64,000 bases of DNA from Gnetum montanum (Eukaryota; Streptophyta; Gnetopsida; Gnetales; Gnetaceae): NCBI GenBank assembly GCA_015680685.1, contig MNCI01008733.1, forward strand, positions 201,045 through 265,044, in the 5' to 3' direction. The position numbers were made by a program, and so were the translations under genes. This document shows positions 11,011-23,091 of this stretch, piece after piece. The notes under the pieces were generated by a model. The model was not told the DNA's origin. It searched no databases and saw only the letters and a list, made by a program, of their open reading frames with translations. Position 1 is the first letter of the stretch. Each line of letters starts with the position of its first letter.

Positions 11011-11859
11011 TGATGAGTTAGGAATCTATCGGCTCTGATATTGGATATCCAATATCAGAATTCAAGAGGCAATGTTGGATATCTGATATCATCTCTTTCA
11101 TGCTAGCCTATAAATATAGCACTTGGATGCATGGTTCGGGGAGAAGAAAAGAATAGTTTTTAGTTCTCATTTTTTGATAATCTTTCTTAGACTCTTATTA
11201 TTCTAGTACATGCCCGTAGTATGATGTTTGTAATCATATGGAAACATGTAATTTGACATGTTACATGACTAGAAATAAAGGTTGAGATTACTTCCATCAT
11301 TGCTACATTCACTTAGATCTATTATTGCTTTAATTATTTATTTAATTATTTAATTATTTTCTATTCTTCTTAGTTAACATTCTCATTTATTTCTATTTAC
11401 TATTACTGTCATTAAGTAGAATTCATATGCCTTAATCACAAGTGTTTAAGTGTAGATACATGGAAATCCAGTAGTTTATTGTTTGGCACACTGAGTGACA
11501 TATGCTTCGCAATCCCATTAGTAGTCTCATGAAGTCCAAGGCATATACAAATGATTAAGAGTAGACACCCATGACATGTAGGCTATTTAGATTATACTTT
11601 CCATTGTTCAATAACTTAATTAATTCATCTCTTTATCATCAATAGGAGTAGCATAGGATTAGGCAACATCATATGCCTCACTTTGGACTAAAACATGTGT
11701 GACAAAGCTATCACTAGTCCAAGTGTGAAGAAAATGAACTATGATCAAAGCATAACAATCTAGATGCCGCAACTAGTCCCATCCATAGAATTCATCTAGA
11801 TCATGCATGAACACTTGTGATTCATATGGTTGGGTGTAGGGGTACCTCACTGCTCATCA
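11011..11859 (+). repeat. E1 right (3') LTR
   Basis: It starts TGATGAGTTAGG and ends CTCATCA, and pairs with 34-851. TATAAATA is at 11109-11116. A 26-bp perfect palindrome at 11034-11059 sits about 50 bp upstream of the TATA box. The GACAT duplication follows at 11860-11864. Confidence 0.9.
11034..11059. promoter_or_regulatory. 26-bp perfect palindrome in E1 U3
   Basis: The core GATATTGGATATCCAATATC and its three flanking bases on each side read the same on both strands. It lies 50 bp upstream of the TATA box. The left LTR copy has decayed. It could be a transcription-factor site or a cruciform; function is inferred only. Confidence 0.6.
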
Positions 11860-13265
11860 GACATTGAGATCTAAGGGGGCTGTGGATTGCATCCTGTCAC
11901 AGGTATTGAACTTCAATAGAATGAACTCTAAGACCATTGTAGCTCATAATTGGGCTTGTAGCTAGATCCTGAAAGACTATGAGTTAACCCTCTCTACACT
12001 TCCTAATCCAAGGTAATTCTACAAAACATAATGAGAAAAAAATATAGAAAATAAAGTAAAAGAAAAAGAAAATAATAAACAATGAAGAAAAAATTTGTGA
12101 CAAATGAATAACTATGTTAGTGCTTTGTAAACAGGAAGAAATTAGGTGATAGATTAAGTAAATTTACTTCTAAAAGAATAATATAAATACAAGGCACTAC
12201 CACATTTGGACATTCATGAATCATTGTTTACCTACTTATCCATGTCTTATGATACTATACCTCTCAAAAATACATAGTGTTTCCATACTAAAGTAGTTGT
12301 TTGTGATGAAGATTCTTTATGCATCAATATAATAACCTTATCATGTGGTGATGAACAAGAGAGAGCTTAGCATCCAAAATACTTTATTATCTAATAATTC
12401 TTTCTTTTAATTTTTTAATAATAATATTTTTAGTGATTATAGGATTGTTGCACTCCTATCAAAACATCATGCATAAACAATGCAAACTTTACTCCTGGTG
12501 TAGTTCCACTATTATAATGGGATAAGATGGTTGTTAAAATGAATTCTTAGATCTTTACACCTACAATAGGTTATAATTTCTTATTATACTACGATTAGAA
12601 CATGGTCCATAAAAAATTGAGAATTTACTCATAGGACAAGTTCAATCCCTATGCAAGTCATTCTCCATGAGTACCCCCATGATTCATGTTTGATATCTCA
12701 TGATGTCTCTTATCCCAATCCCTCCAATTAAGCAAGACCCAAAGCCTTAATTTTGTCATGAAATAACATATTGAGCTAATAATATGCCTAGTACAAACTA
12801 AGAGACTTGACTCACTTTTCTAACCAAAAAGCTAATAACCTTTGTCCATGGGATAAAATCGCATTATCCAACCTTTGCTCTATGTATGATAACATGAAAA
12901 ATATAAAATTTTGAAATTTTTCAAAGACATAAGTTCCTAAAATTCATGTCATAGAACAAGTTAAACCTCTATCAATTTAAATCATTTAAGCCTAAATACT
13001 CTGAAAGATATGTTTTCATAGATATAACCAAAGACTTGATAACAACAATGACCACTACCATGCATAAGTATTAATAAAAATATAATGTATGGCTCATAAT
13101 ACTTGTCACCCAATTCTTGTACAAAAATAAAGTACATAACAACAAAGTTATTGACTTGTCATAATAAGAAGCATGAAGGTTAGAAAATCTCATAAGGACA
13201 TGTTCAAAATAAATATATAATTATATTAAATTTAGCTTGCTGAGAAGAAGTATTAGTTATAGCAA

Positions 13266-14340
13266 TCATCTCACTATCAAAGGATGGTTTTTATCCAAAA
13301 TAATGGTTAAGCCATTGACCATTCACATGTAAGGACTTCAAACTACTAGGCCTGGAAATGTTAATGGCATCATTATCTATGACCTTACTAAACTTGAAGG
13401 ATCCCTCCCATTTCAATACTAATTTTCCATCAAAAATTGTAAACCTCATATTAAATAATAAAACTAATCACCTTCTGATAATAGCTTCCTCATAATCTTC
13501 TTAGTATGCCACATATTCATATGCTTCTTATACAAATGTTTCCTATCTAAAGCATGCATATGGTCTTCATCTAAATGGTTTAAAGAAAATAAATGAGTAG
13601 AAAGACATGAGTCCATTTCATTTTTAATTAATGTTGCATTTGAAAAGACTTGTTTAGTATTGAGGAAGAAACAAGGCATTGCTTACCAAATACTAGTTCA
13701 TATAGGGTAAAGCCAAGAGATGACTTATAGGACATATGAATAGCCCATAATGTGTTAGGTACATGATAAGACCAATCTATTATGTTCTTTCCTACAACTT
13801 TTTACAAAATTTTTTTAATTTCCTTATTCATGCTTTCAACTAAACCATTTGACTGAGGGTGATAGGTTGCATAAATATTATGTGTAATTCACATTTTATG
13901 TAATAATTTTTCCATTATATCATTAATAAAATTTTTGTTTTGTTTACTAATTAAGATTTGTGGGTGCTTAAAGCATGAAATTAAGTCCTCTCAAGAACCT
14001 AACTACCATTTTTACATCATCATGCCTAGTTTCTTTCACCATGGAAACTAAAATATACTTATAAGAATTGTTGAAGGAAAAGAGCCCATGAAATCAATGC
14101 CCAAATAAGTGAAGGGCTCACACTCCACTAAGAGAGGCAATAATGACATGTCATGTCATCTTGTGAGTCCTTCCATTCACTGGCATTCATCACATTTCTA
14201 ATAATATGCTTAAGTATCTTTAAATAAATTAGGCTAATATAAACTAGCATGCAAGATTTTGCATTAATTTTTCTTACCTGCAATGTACTCTCCACATAAN
14301 AAACTTTAGGAATAGCAGCCCAAGCCCAATAAGCAAATAC
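13266..14340 (-). pseudogene. int: E2 integrase, decayed
   Basis: On the minus strand a zinc-binding remnant (CDECQ near 14180) is followed by the core motif LGIDFMGSF near 14080. Later come VGKNIIDWSYHVPNTLWAIH (near 13750), LVFGKQC, and the C-terminal LNHLDEDHMHALDRKHLYKK at 13550-13610. The tail YWNGRDPSSLV and VNG block before 13266 match the usual Athila/Tat integrase end. Integrase inserts the cDNA into chromosomal DNA; this copy cannot be functional. Confidence 0.7.
14300..14300. other. Single undetermined base
   Basis: A lone N in E2 between RNase H and integrase remnants, likely an assembly ambiguity. Confidence 0.95.
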
Positions 14341-15800
14341 CTACTCATCTACAAATATATCATTACAGAAATGAGATGTCTCCAAATCTCTATTATACTC
14401 CAATCTAGAAAAATGGTCTACCACTAAGCTTTTAGATCTATTCTTATCACAAATTAGCAAATTAAATTCTTGCATCAAAAGACACCAACAAATTAAACCT
14501 TGGACTTTTAGTTCATTTATTATGTAAATATTTAATAGCATCATGATTAGTAAATACTATAGTACGCTAATTAAATAATAATGAAATTTATTTAAACTAT
14601 ATACAACTACCAACATCTCTTTTTTCAATAGTAGTATAATTAACTAGAGTAGGGGTCAATGTCTTAGAAATATAATAAATAACATATGGAACATTATCTT
14701 TACATTGATCCATTACGACTCCAATTGCAAAATCCAAGGCATTTATCATAAGTTCAAAGTCCTTACTTTAATTAGGTCCCTGTAATATTGGTGCCAAAGA
14801 AAGCTAATATTTTAAGGTTTCAAATGCATTTTGGCAATCTTTAGTCCATTTAAAAATAATTTCTTTTTGTAAAAATTTTACTAATGATTGAGAAAACAAT
14901 GAAAAATCTTTGATAAATCATCTATAAAAACCAATGTATCCTAGAAATGCATGTAAACCTTTCACATTAATAGGAGTAAGATGGAAGATAATATTTACTT
15001 TTTTAGAATCTACTGAAATTCTCTTCTTACTCACAATGTAGGCTAACACAAAAGTAGAATAGACCATAAAATAATATTTAATCTAAGACTCTTATTAATA
15101 CATCTACACAAGACCAATTTAAGATGACTAAATCACCATAGATTGAAAAATCATCCATGAAAACCTTAGGAAATGGATCAATTATATCTAAAAAATAAAT
15201 GTCATAGCCCTTTAAAATATAGCAAGAGCATTACAAAACCCAAAGGGCATACATCAACATGCAAAAGTCCCTCATGGTGTAGTAAACATTATTTTATTTT
15301 GATCTTTTGGGGTGATCAAAATCTAATTATAATTGCTAAAATCATCAAGAAAAGAATAAAATTCATGCTCTTGGATTTTTTCTAAAACTTGATGTAAATA
15401 TGGAAGTGAAAAGTGATCCTTTCTTGTCCATTTCTTTTACTAATGAAAATCAATGTAAACACACCACTTATCTTTTTAGGCACAACTATAATAGGACTAA
15501 CTCACTCAGAATTAGAAATCAAATAAATAATACACGCCTAAAACAATTGCAAAATTTCATCTTCTACCACTTGTTTCAAATCTAGGTTTAGCCTCCTACA
15601 TGGTTGTTGTTCTGGTCTAGCCTTATCCTCCAAATGGATATGATGCTGAATAATGGATGGAGAAATCCCCTACTTATGATCCAAAGATGACCAAGAAAAA
15701 TCTTTAAGAGAACTCGTTAAAACATAAATCAATCTATTTTCTTGATCAATGATTAATCTTGAACTAATAATCAAGGGTTTATTTCTCTTAGCATAACTAT
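14341..15800 (-). pseudogene. pol: E2 reverse transcriptase and RNase H, decayed
   Basis: On the minus strand, KPLIISSRLIIDQENRLIYV near 15780 starts the RT linker and SPIIVVPKK (near 15500) opens RT. RKDHFSLPYLHQVLEK follows, then the catalytic FMDDFSIYGD at about 15130-15164, which keeps its DD pair. RNase H ends near 14400 with QEFNLLICDKN and VVDHFSRLE, the standard end of the domain in this clade. Frameshifts and stops divide it into several frames. Confidence 0.7.
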
Positions 15801-16264
15801 ATTTTAAGTGAGAAGGAAGCTCCTTTAAATCTAAAGTTACCTTCTCACCACTTGCAACAAATCCTTACAAAAATCCTTACCATCCAAAGCATCTTCCACC
15901 TAAGTACATATGAGCTTTCTTTGATCATCCATAGTTATTTATTTATATTCTTCAATTGTTAAACCTTATATGCTTCATTACAATCACATAATTCTAAAGA
16001 AACCTTATTTGCTACAGCAACATTAACCATATTAAGTTCATCAAATTAAAATTGGTTGTCAAGGTTATATAAATTAACTAAAAAATTCATGTTTGCAAAT
16101 GTTAAAGTTATCAATCCAATTTTCATATAAATAACCACATCCATAATTACCAACATATGCCTACCTAAAATCAAAGGATAAACATTATTCAATGAATATG
16201 TATAATAATCTAGCATAATGAAATTATTTGAGTACAAATCTTTATCTACCTATACCAAAATATC

Positions 16265-16582
16265 CTAAATAATACCTTTCAAATCAATAGTAGATCCATT
16301 AGCCAAAGAAATGGTATTGGTAGGTCTAATATGATCATAATCCAATGACTGATAACTTTGAATTGGCATAATATTCACACTAACCCCTAGATCCACTAAT
16401 GCATGATGAAATTTCATATTAGGAATCATGTAAGCAAGTGTATAACTATTGGAGTCTACTAACTTTTTAGACATCCTAAGCATCAAAATATTTGTGATAT
16501 TTTCAACAAGGCTAATATGCTTGGGTATTTTAATTTTCTTTTCCATAGAACAAATCTTCTTAATGTATTTAGCATATTGCAA
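16265..16582 (-). pseudogene. pro: E2 aspartic protease domain
   Basis: A 105-codon open stretch on the minus strand contains HHALVDLGVSVNIMP and later ANGSTIDLKGII. These match the Athila/Tat protease pattern ALLDLGAS-N-MP and LADRS...PRGII. The active-site D is kept, but the usual DLGAS reads DLGVS. It follows gag and precedes RT, as expected. Confidence 0.75.
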
Positions 16583-17248
16583 GGTATCTTCAATAATACT
16601 TAATAATGAAACATCTAGGGTTATGTCTATAAAAAGGCTCTCAAGTTACTTATCATTAACCTCATGTGATTCTAATCTATGAGGAAAAGTTGCTTGTAGA
16701 ACAGAAAAAGTAATGGATTCATTTGAAGGAATCTCTAGATCAGGCATTTCCTTCATAGGAAGTACCTTTGCAAAGATTCTTTCAAATTCATCATCTAATT
16801 ATTTATTCTTAACAAACCTCTAAAAAGGAATTTTAAGATCAATAAGTCTTCCTCTTCTAGTCATCACATTACCTTGGTCTCTATTGATTAATGAAACCAT
16901 ATGTAATTCTTGTGTTCCTTGATAGTTAGGATTTCTTTTCTGTGTGTGCTAGTAATGTGTTCTTAGGTTGTAAGGCTTGATTATATGATCATTTTGTTGC
17001 TATAAGATGTGTTGCAAATTTTCATTTTATTGTAGAATTTTCTATTAAAACTCATGGTTTTGATTGGGTCTCTAATATTGGTTAAAATTATTATTATAAT
17101 TTTGATAATTCCACTAAAATGGAGGACGTAATTGGTAATTTTGGTTTGAATTATAATTTCATCTCCTACCTTATGAAGTTGAACTTCTTGCCTATCCATC
17201 TTAACTTCCTATAACATTAGCTTATTCTTTAATAAATGGTAAAATTGG

Positions 17249-17290
17249 ACAATCATGAGTAGTGTGGTCAATCTTCTCACAAATTACACA
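17249..17290 (-). other. Intact CCHC zinc knuckle in E2 gag
   Basis: CVICEKIDHTTHDC keeps all four zinc ligands in CX2CX4HX4C spacing, although the surrounding frame is broken. Confidence 0.75.
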
Positions 17291-17962
17291 AGCATAAAGA
17301 ATCCATACCTCTAGCATGGGGTTGGTTAATGTTGTGAATTTCCTTATTCATATGAACTGATGATGCTTATTATGGACATTGGAAAGATTGGCCCTACACA
17401 CTAGCATTAACCTCCTCAATTTTTTTTGCCAAACCTATTATCACTGTATGATCTACTATATTGGATTTTTTATTCACAAGTCAACTTTTTCTCTGATCGA
17501 CTATTTAATCTAATGCATCAAATGTTGCTTCTAGTGTCATTCACATAATTGTACCACCACAAGAAAAATCAATACTTTGCCACTCTAATATCTTTAAAAT
17601 GCTCCTAAGCCTATTTGTAAGTTTTATTTTCTTTTTCTTTTTTTTGTGTTCTTGAAATCCTAAAAGTTGTTTTTTATATTGGTGGATCTTTGCAAAAGAT
17701 AAGAATCAATTTAAAAACTCATCCTTAAAAAATTCCCAAGACTAAAAATAATATTATTTTAACAATCTATACCATGATAGCACACAATCTCTAAATGTAA
17801 GAGGAAAACCACTCATTCTAGTATATTCCATAGTGTTATTACCACATGTGACTATCAATGTTTCAAATGCCTGTATATGATGATATGGATCTTCATCATC
17901 TATACCATAGAATTGAGGAATTAATAATAAATTTTTAATCTCAACTCCTTATCCAACAAGTG

Positions 17963-18116
17963 NNNNNNNNNNNNNNNNNNNNNNNNNNNNNNNNNNNNNN
18001 NNNNNNNNNNNNNNNNNNNNNNNNNNNNNNNNNNNNNNNNNNNNNNNNNNNNNNNNNNNNNNNNNNNNNNNNNNNNNNNNNNNNNNNNNNNNNNNNNNNN
18101 NNNNNNNNNNNNNNNN
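17963..18116. other. Assembly gap (154 N)
   Basis: A run of undetermined bases inside E2 gag. Confidence 0.99.
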
Positions 18117-19423
18117 CCAAAGGTACTAAATGATGAGACAAAGGATGTGGTATTTGGTGCAATCCTTAATGTGAAATTTATGATTGAGGCATAGATTATG
18201 TTTGAGAAGTCTGCACATTGAATATCAATTGAACACCTTGGGAAATATTCATCAATGATTAAGTATTAGATTAAGCTTCTTGGGGTACTTGCAAAAATGT
18301 AGTTTGATATGGTGCTAGTGATAGAATAGTTATGCTATAACACATAAGAATAGGTTATGAATTAAAAAGAATGATCGGCTATGCTAACGGTTAATGAATC
18401 TAAGCCATATTAGAATAATTCATATGAACAAAAAGTTGTCCCAATTGAGAAACAATAGGAGAAATATTTGATGTCATAGGTACTTATGTTGAAATAGGAA
18501 GAGAGTGAGAAATCAGTTGATTATGCAATAGTGGCCATGTATTTTGGGCAACTTGTGTCAAAGCATTCAACAAGGTTTGTTGATTGGCTTGTAAATGTTG
18601 TTGATGCAATTGCTACTAGTGAACAATATTAGAAGGATTGTTAGAAGGATTAGCATGGTACATAGCATAAACTTGTGAAGGAGAAAATTGAGTACAACAA
18701 GATGGACCAACCATTTCTGTGGATAAAAAGAGGGTTGACAATGTGATTGGAGCAGAACCCAATTGACTCCTATAATTTAAAACCAATGAACCAATTCCAA
18801 ATTCAGTAGGCATACTAATAGTTATGGATACTTGATTAGGTTGAGTAGCATTAGGAAATAGGGTTGAAAACTAACTCCCATTGGTAGTAAAAGTAACAAG
18901 AATATTAAGTCAATATATCACATTAGCTCTAGTGCCTATACTTGTAGGAGTTTGTTGATCTGCTTGTGAAATTTTTGGTCCTTCTTGCCATAATGAACTT
19001 TGGCCTTCTTAAATTTTGGAATTTTGTGATGAAGATGATTCTTTTGGTGACATTGTAATCTTTTTAGTCCATTTTTTGGGAACATATGAAGAAGGAATAG
19101 TATCATATGTAAATCTTTGACCTTTCTTATGAATTCACACCATAAACCTATAATAAAATAACAAGTAAGAAAGAAACAAAAGGAAAAACAATAAAATCAC
19201 AATATGTTGTAAGAATCATTAAGTGTGAATAAGTGCTTCATCAATCATTAATATTTCTAAATCAAGAAGAAACATTTTCATATCCATTAATTTCACTTGA
19301 AATTATAATAATTATAACATACACAAACTAAAAGACTAATTTGAATCCAAACATATGATTAAAACAAAGAGAAACATAAAATTAAATAGAATTTAAATTT
19401 GAAAAATATCACTATAACCTACA

Positions 19424-19442
19424 ACTATTGCAATGGAGCCAA
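19424..19442 (-). other. E2 primer-binding site
   Basis: The minus strand reads TTGGCTCCATTGCAATAG after an LTR end in ACA plus two T. It resembles the Athila site TTTTGGCGCCGTTGCCGGGG. It fixes the inner LTR edge at 19445. Confidence 0.5.
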
Positions 19443-19444
19443 AA

Positions 19445-20575
19445 TGTTAAGTTATTATTCTTGCATTCTTATGTCGTATAATGTGGAAATCAATCAAGTG
19501 GAGGACCATGAGTTACGTGGAGTTAAGTTACCAAAATTATGGTAAATAAAACTTAATATTAATTAACTCTTGATAAAAGAAATGACTATATCATTATTCA
19601 ATCTCAATATAGCAATATCACTATAATTATATCATTTAAAAAACTTAAATTCTCTATTTTCAAAATTTCTCTAAGTATATCATTCTCTTCTACTTCTCTT
19701 AAAGTTTTCCTTCAATCTAGTGCAAAAAAAAGCTTCAATTGATGCTTGCAATAACTTCTGATTAATAGTTGCCACCTAGGTGTGAGTTGTAGTTAGGTTG
19801 TAACTCCCTGCCCAAAGAAGAGCCATTAGTTTAATCAACTACTATGAGGAACAATGATTAGCAGTCTTACTTAATCATTTCCAATGATCAAGTATTCAAA
19901 TCTTGATGGTAAAGTGACCAATTAGGCTAAAAGATCCATTATGACTGTAATAGGAGTGCAAGTCTTAGGGACTCATACTAATGGATTTAGTCTTCTGTTA
20001 AAAAATTTGTTGTGAGTACTTGTAAACCACTTTTTGAAGAAACTCTATGTTACAAGCTCATGTTAATCACATGAGCATGCAGTGCCTTGCCAAACCCAAA
20101 ATTCAACTTCCTATGTTACCTCCATCTTTGTTCGAAGTTAACTCCACTTGTTCCTTAATCCTCTATCTTCTAAAAATTGACTCACAATGATTGTAGAATA
20201 GACATTGTTACTTTGGTGAGTTTAAAACTCATTGGAAAACAAATTCTAGCTTACGACCCTAAACTATGGGCAACTATGGATCACATGAGCTCAAAATTGC
20301 TTGCCCAAGTCTAAAAATGAAGTAAAGAAAATGCAAAGAAACATCAATTAACATCCTAACTATCTATCATGGGATCATTGCAAGGCTATTGGAATATTTA
20401 ATCTAACACCCAAGTGATATTAACATAATAGTAAATGAGGTAAGTAGGACATGGGATATCCAATGCAAAGAGCTAGACTATTTATAGAGGGGTCATTCTT
20501 AAAAATTATTCAATGTAGATACCACATTATTTTTGGATTCTAATCACATCTAAATTTTTTTCAATTCTACCAACA
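19445..20575 (-). repeat. E2 5' LTR, outer edge approximate
   Basis: The inner edge (TG on the plus strand at 19445) is set by the adjoining primer site. The outer edge is placed at CAACA ending 20575 because E6 coding begins by 20611. A TATAAATA box on the minus strand lies at 20479-20486. The partner LTR is outside the window, so the outer edge cannot be checked. Confidence 0.5.
20479..20486 (-). promoter_or_regulatory. TATA box of E2 5' LTR
   Basis: The minus strand reads CCTCTATAAATAG. It is in U3/R position of the E2 LTR and would drive minus-strand transcription toward gag. Confidence 0.55.
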
Positions 20576-20610
20576 CTCATGTTATAGTCTGAAAGTATAA
20601 TTTCTCTACC

Positions 20611-20950
20611 ATGTTTGTTGTATTTCTTCAAATTTTTAAGCTTTCGTTTTCATTAGCACTATTGTATGATGTGACTAGTTATTTTTCGTGTGCTTGTATA
20701 TTTGATAATCCTAATTCAAAGGATACTTATTTGGATATGTTGGAACATATGCTTTGTGAAGTTGCTCATAATGAGAACTAGTGTCTTGCAATATTTTCCC
20801 ATTTTCATGATAAGGTAGAGAAGGCTTAGAAACACTAATGATACTGGGGATTCCTATAGGATAGTTTGGTTCATATTCTCCATGATAGGCCTAATTTAGG
20901 CATGAGGAAGAAGTGTTCTAAGGGTTTTCATGTCCACCTAGTGTCCAATG
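20611..20950 (+). pseudogene. E6 antisense gene, candidate first exon
   Basis: The frame starts at ATG 20611 after an in-frame stop and reads MFVVFLQIFKLSFSLALLYD, then NPNSKDTYLDMLEHML, with a few stops, to VHLVSNG. It ends at a donor G|GTAAGT at 20951. The strand is opposite to the E6 gag and protease. The hydrophobic start might be a signal or anchor, but that is weak evidence. Intron 1 was invaded by E3, and the next acceptor is at 39826-39827. Product unknown. Confidence 0.5.
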
Positions 20951-20985
20951 GTAAGTTATTCAATGTCAATTTTTAAAGTTCCATA

Positions 20986-22651
20986 TGAAACACCACCAAT
21001 TTTAGGCTTCTACAGTTCAGTAGCAAGTTTGTCTTAAGTGTCAAAACTTAGCAAATTTTCCTAAGTGTGGGTGTTATGCTCTATAGTGTAGCAAGCATAG
21101 CACACATTGAACCTTGTTTTGCAAGATTTTTCTAAGAGTTAGCAACAGTTTCATGAAAATTTTTCTAAGTGTCCTACTATGCTCTTAGTCAGCCTACTAC
21201 ACTCCCCAGCATAACCAAAGTAGCACACACTTCCATGGCCAATTTGCCCAAGTGTCAAGCTAGAAGTGGTCAAGGATTGCTTGGGTTGGGCAAACTAGTT
21301 TAGAAAATTTTCTATCTCTTGGGTTGTCACACTCGCTATGCTCGCTAGTGTACCAAGCTTGACATATGTCCCAGTCACCAACTTGCCCAAGTACCAAGCT
21401 AGAGTTTTTTCAAAGTGCTCAGGATGGAAAAAATATTTTGACAAATTTTTCTATCTTTTAGGTTGCTATGCTCTGCTACACTCCATAGTGTAGCTATCAT
21501 GACTCAAGTTCTAGTGCCTAGTTTAACACTCAAGAAAAACCTCTAATAGCCTCCAAAAGCCTTCAAAACATGGCATCAACCTTGGTCCCAACTCTGACGT
21601 CCCTCTAGTAGCTAAGATTAGCAGTTTACATTTCTTTTGCACCCCCCATTAATCCCCAAAATTGTCCCTATGCTTGACCCTACTCGAAAGAGGGGGAAGA
21701 CATAGTCCCAAAGCGTAGTCTCCAAGTTGCATTATTTTGACACTGTTTGCAAGTACATTGCAGTCTCTTGAACTCTGGCACATGTAGTCCTAGTAGTGTG
21801 GTCATAGTTCTGTAGTCTCTGGGTACCCCTTGCTATCCTTCAAAGTGTAATACTTTGTTGCTCTCATGAGAGTGTAATATGTTAGCATAACCTCATCTAT
21901 GCTCATGCCATGTGGCACCCATGTCATGTGGTGTCCACTTTGTCTTTCACATTAAACCTAGCCCTATAAATACCCCAAAGACTAGTACTCTAGGGGTTGG
22001 AAAATCAAAAGAGCCTTGAGCATTTTAGCTATCTAAGCATCCTCGACACTCTCACATCTAAACACTCGAGCTTCACACTTTGGTGCCTCCCATAACATAA
22101 TTCATCATTGTACTCGTAGAACATGAAGATAACCAACCTAGTAGGTTTAGCGTTCCTTTCAACCATTAGCTTCGCATGCCAGATGTCCTAGAGACTGTGA
22201 CTCCACCACTATGCTACCACTATGCCTAATTGATGTCACATACCATTCTCACCTCCCATTTATCAAAAGTTGCACTCCATAGTTTTGGGATGGTGCATTT
22301 CTTTGTTCTCGAGCTCTATTTCATTTCTTTTCTAAGAATTTTTTCTCTAATATTAAGCATAAATCTTGCATTTCTATATTCTTCAATACATATTTGCATG
22401 CTCACATCACTATTTTCAAGTCAAGACTCTCTACTATGCTCTTGTTTGTTGTCCTAGTTTCTACACATAATGCTCTACAAACCCCTCTTACAAACAGTCG
22501 TTCTAACACTATGTAAGTCCTTGTTTGATTAACCAAACTATTTAGGACACCTTATTTCTATTTCCTAGCTTGGCCCTCACACAAATTTGGGGTTAGGCTA
22601 TACACCCACTAACCTCTCGATTTTTCAAATGTCATGGTTTTTCACGCTAGA
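20986..22651 (+). repeat. E3 5' LTR
   Basis: 1666 bp, pairing with 37812-39731. It lacks about 254 bp that the 3' copy has at about 38340-38600. TATAAATA is at 21965-21972. It is full of short palindromic motifs of the type GCTA(C/T)GCT...AGCGTAGC, including perfect arms GCTACACT/AGTGTAGC at 21475-21494. The outer start and TSD are firm; the inner end is inferred by alignment to the 3' copy. Confidence 0.85.
21965..21972 (+). promoter_or_regulatory. TATA box of E3 5' LTR
   Basis: CCCTATAAATACC. In the 3' LTR the same site is mutated to TATAGATA at 39043-39050. Confidence 0.7.
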
Positions 22652-23091
22652 AGGAGGGCCTCCCATTCCTTTTGTGTTCAAGGGTAGTCCCATGTGTTTT
22701 CTATACCATTGTCACTAGTGGTAAGCTAGCATAGACATAACATCCTTGTGGACTTTCATGGAAGTAGCTAGATCATAGGCTAGCACTAAAGTTATTTGCA
22801 TTTTGGTTGGTGTAGAATGGTCCTAGTTATCGGTTCCCCTTGAACCCTATAGGATGAAAAGCCCAATTGTGTTTGTCATGTCAAGCTCTAAGTGTTCTAG
22901 AGAGTGTAACAATTCCTCTGAGTGTAATGAGTGTAATGCTAGAGATAGTAACTTTTTCACAACATTTTCAAAGTTAGTCATTTTTGGACTATTTTCATAG
23001 TTTGCATACTTAGTGGTTTTCTTTTAACATTTTCTGCACTTGAATGTTTTTGCTAGCACCTTCTTCTCTTACATTTTTCTACACAACAATA

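Larger units (their letters stand above)
34..11859 (+). mobile_element. E1: LTR retrotransposon with gag and late ORF but no visible pol
   Basis: The element is bounded by an 818-bp left LTR and an 849-bp right LTR, both starting TGATGAGT and ending CTCATCA. It is flanked by a perfect 5-bp target-site duplication, GACAT, at 29-33 and 11860-11864. A primer-binding site follows the left LTR and a G-rich polypurine tract precedes the right LTR. Inside are a decayed gag (about 1150-3110), an unrelated insertion (about 3290-5650), 2.7 kb without recognisable coding, and a late ORF with coiled-coil character (8341-10830). I could find no protease, reverse transcriptase, RNase H or integrase. LTR ends, primer site, gag and late ORF all resemble E4, which does have pol. 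The element sits inside E2. Non-autonomous status is inferred. Confidence 0.88.
16700..19053 (-). pseudogene. gag: E2 gag, decayed, crossing an assembly gap
   Basis: The likely start is the ATG at 19053-19051 (MSPKESSSSQNSK). An Asn/Gln/Pro-rich N-terminal part includes the open stretch 18616-18813. After the gap the capsid-like block has LSWYRLLK and SWEFFKDEFLN, as in retrotransposon gag. An intact zinc knuckle CVICEKIDHTTHDC (CX2CX4HX4C) is at 17249-17290. The order and zinc knuckle are those of a nucleic-acid-packaging Gag. Many stops are present. Confidence 0.65.
11860..20575 (-). mobile_element. E2: Athila-like Ty3/gypsy element, minus strand, 3' end beyond the window
   Basis: Read on the minus strand the order is LTR (20575-19445), primer site, gag, protease, RT, RNase H, integrase, then a long tail to 11865. 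It continues through 33-1 after E1 is removed, so the left LTR lies outside the window. Motifs FMDDFSIYGD, LGIDFMGSF and ALVDLGVS are typical of Athila/Tat pol. Every frame is broken by stops. From 11865 to about 13265, downstream of the integrase, I see no recognisable gene. Confidence 0.75.

Noticed and set aside
11865-13265. Possible 3' LTR of E2
   Set aside because: No similarity to the E2 LTR at 19445-20575 was found by eye. The target duplication of E1 shows E2 continues past the left window edge, so its LTR should lie outside.
17941-18162. Minus-strand frame across the second N run
   Set aside because: Mostly undetermined bases; the real gag frame of E2 is described instead.
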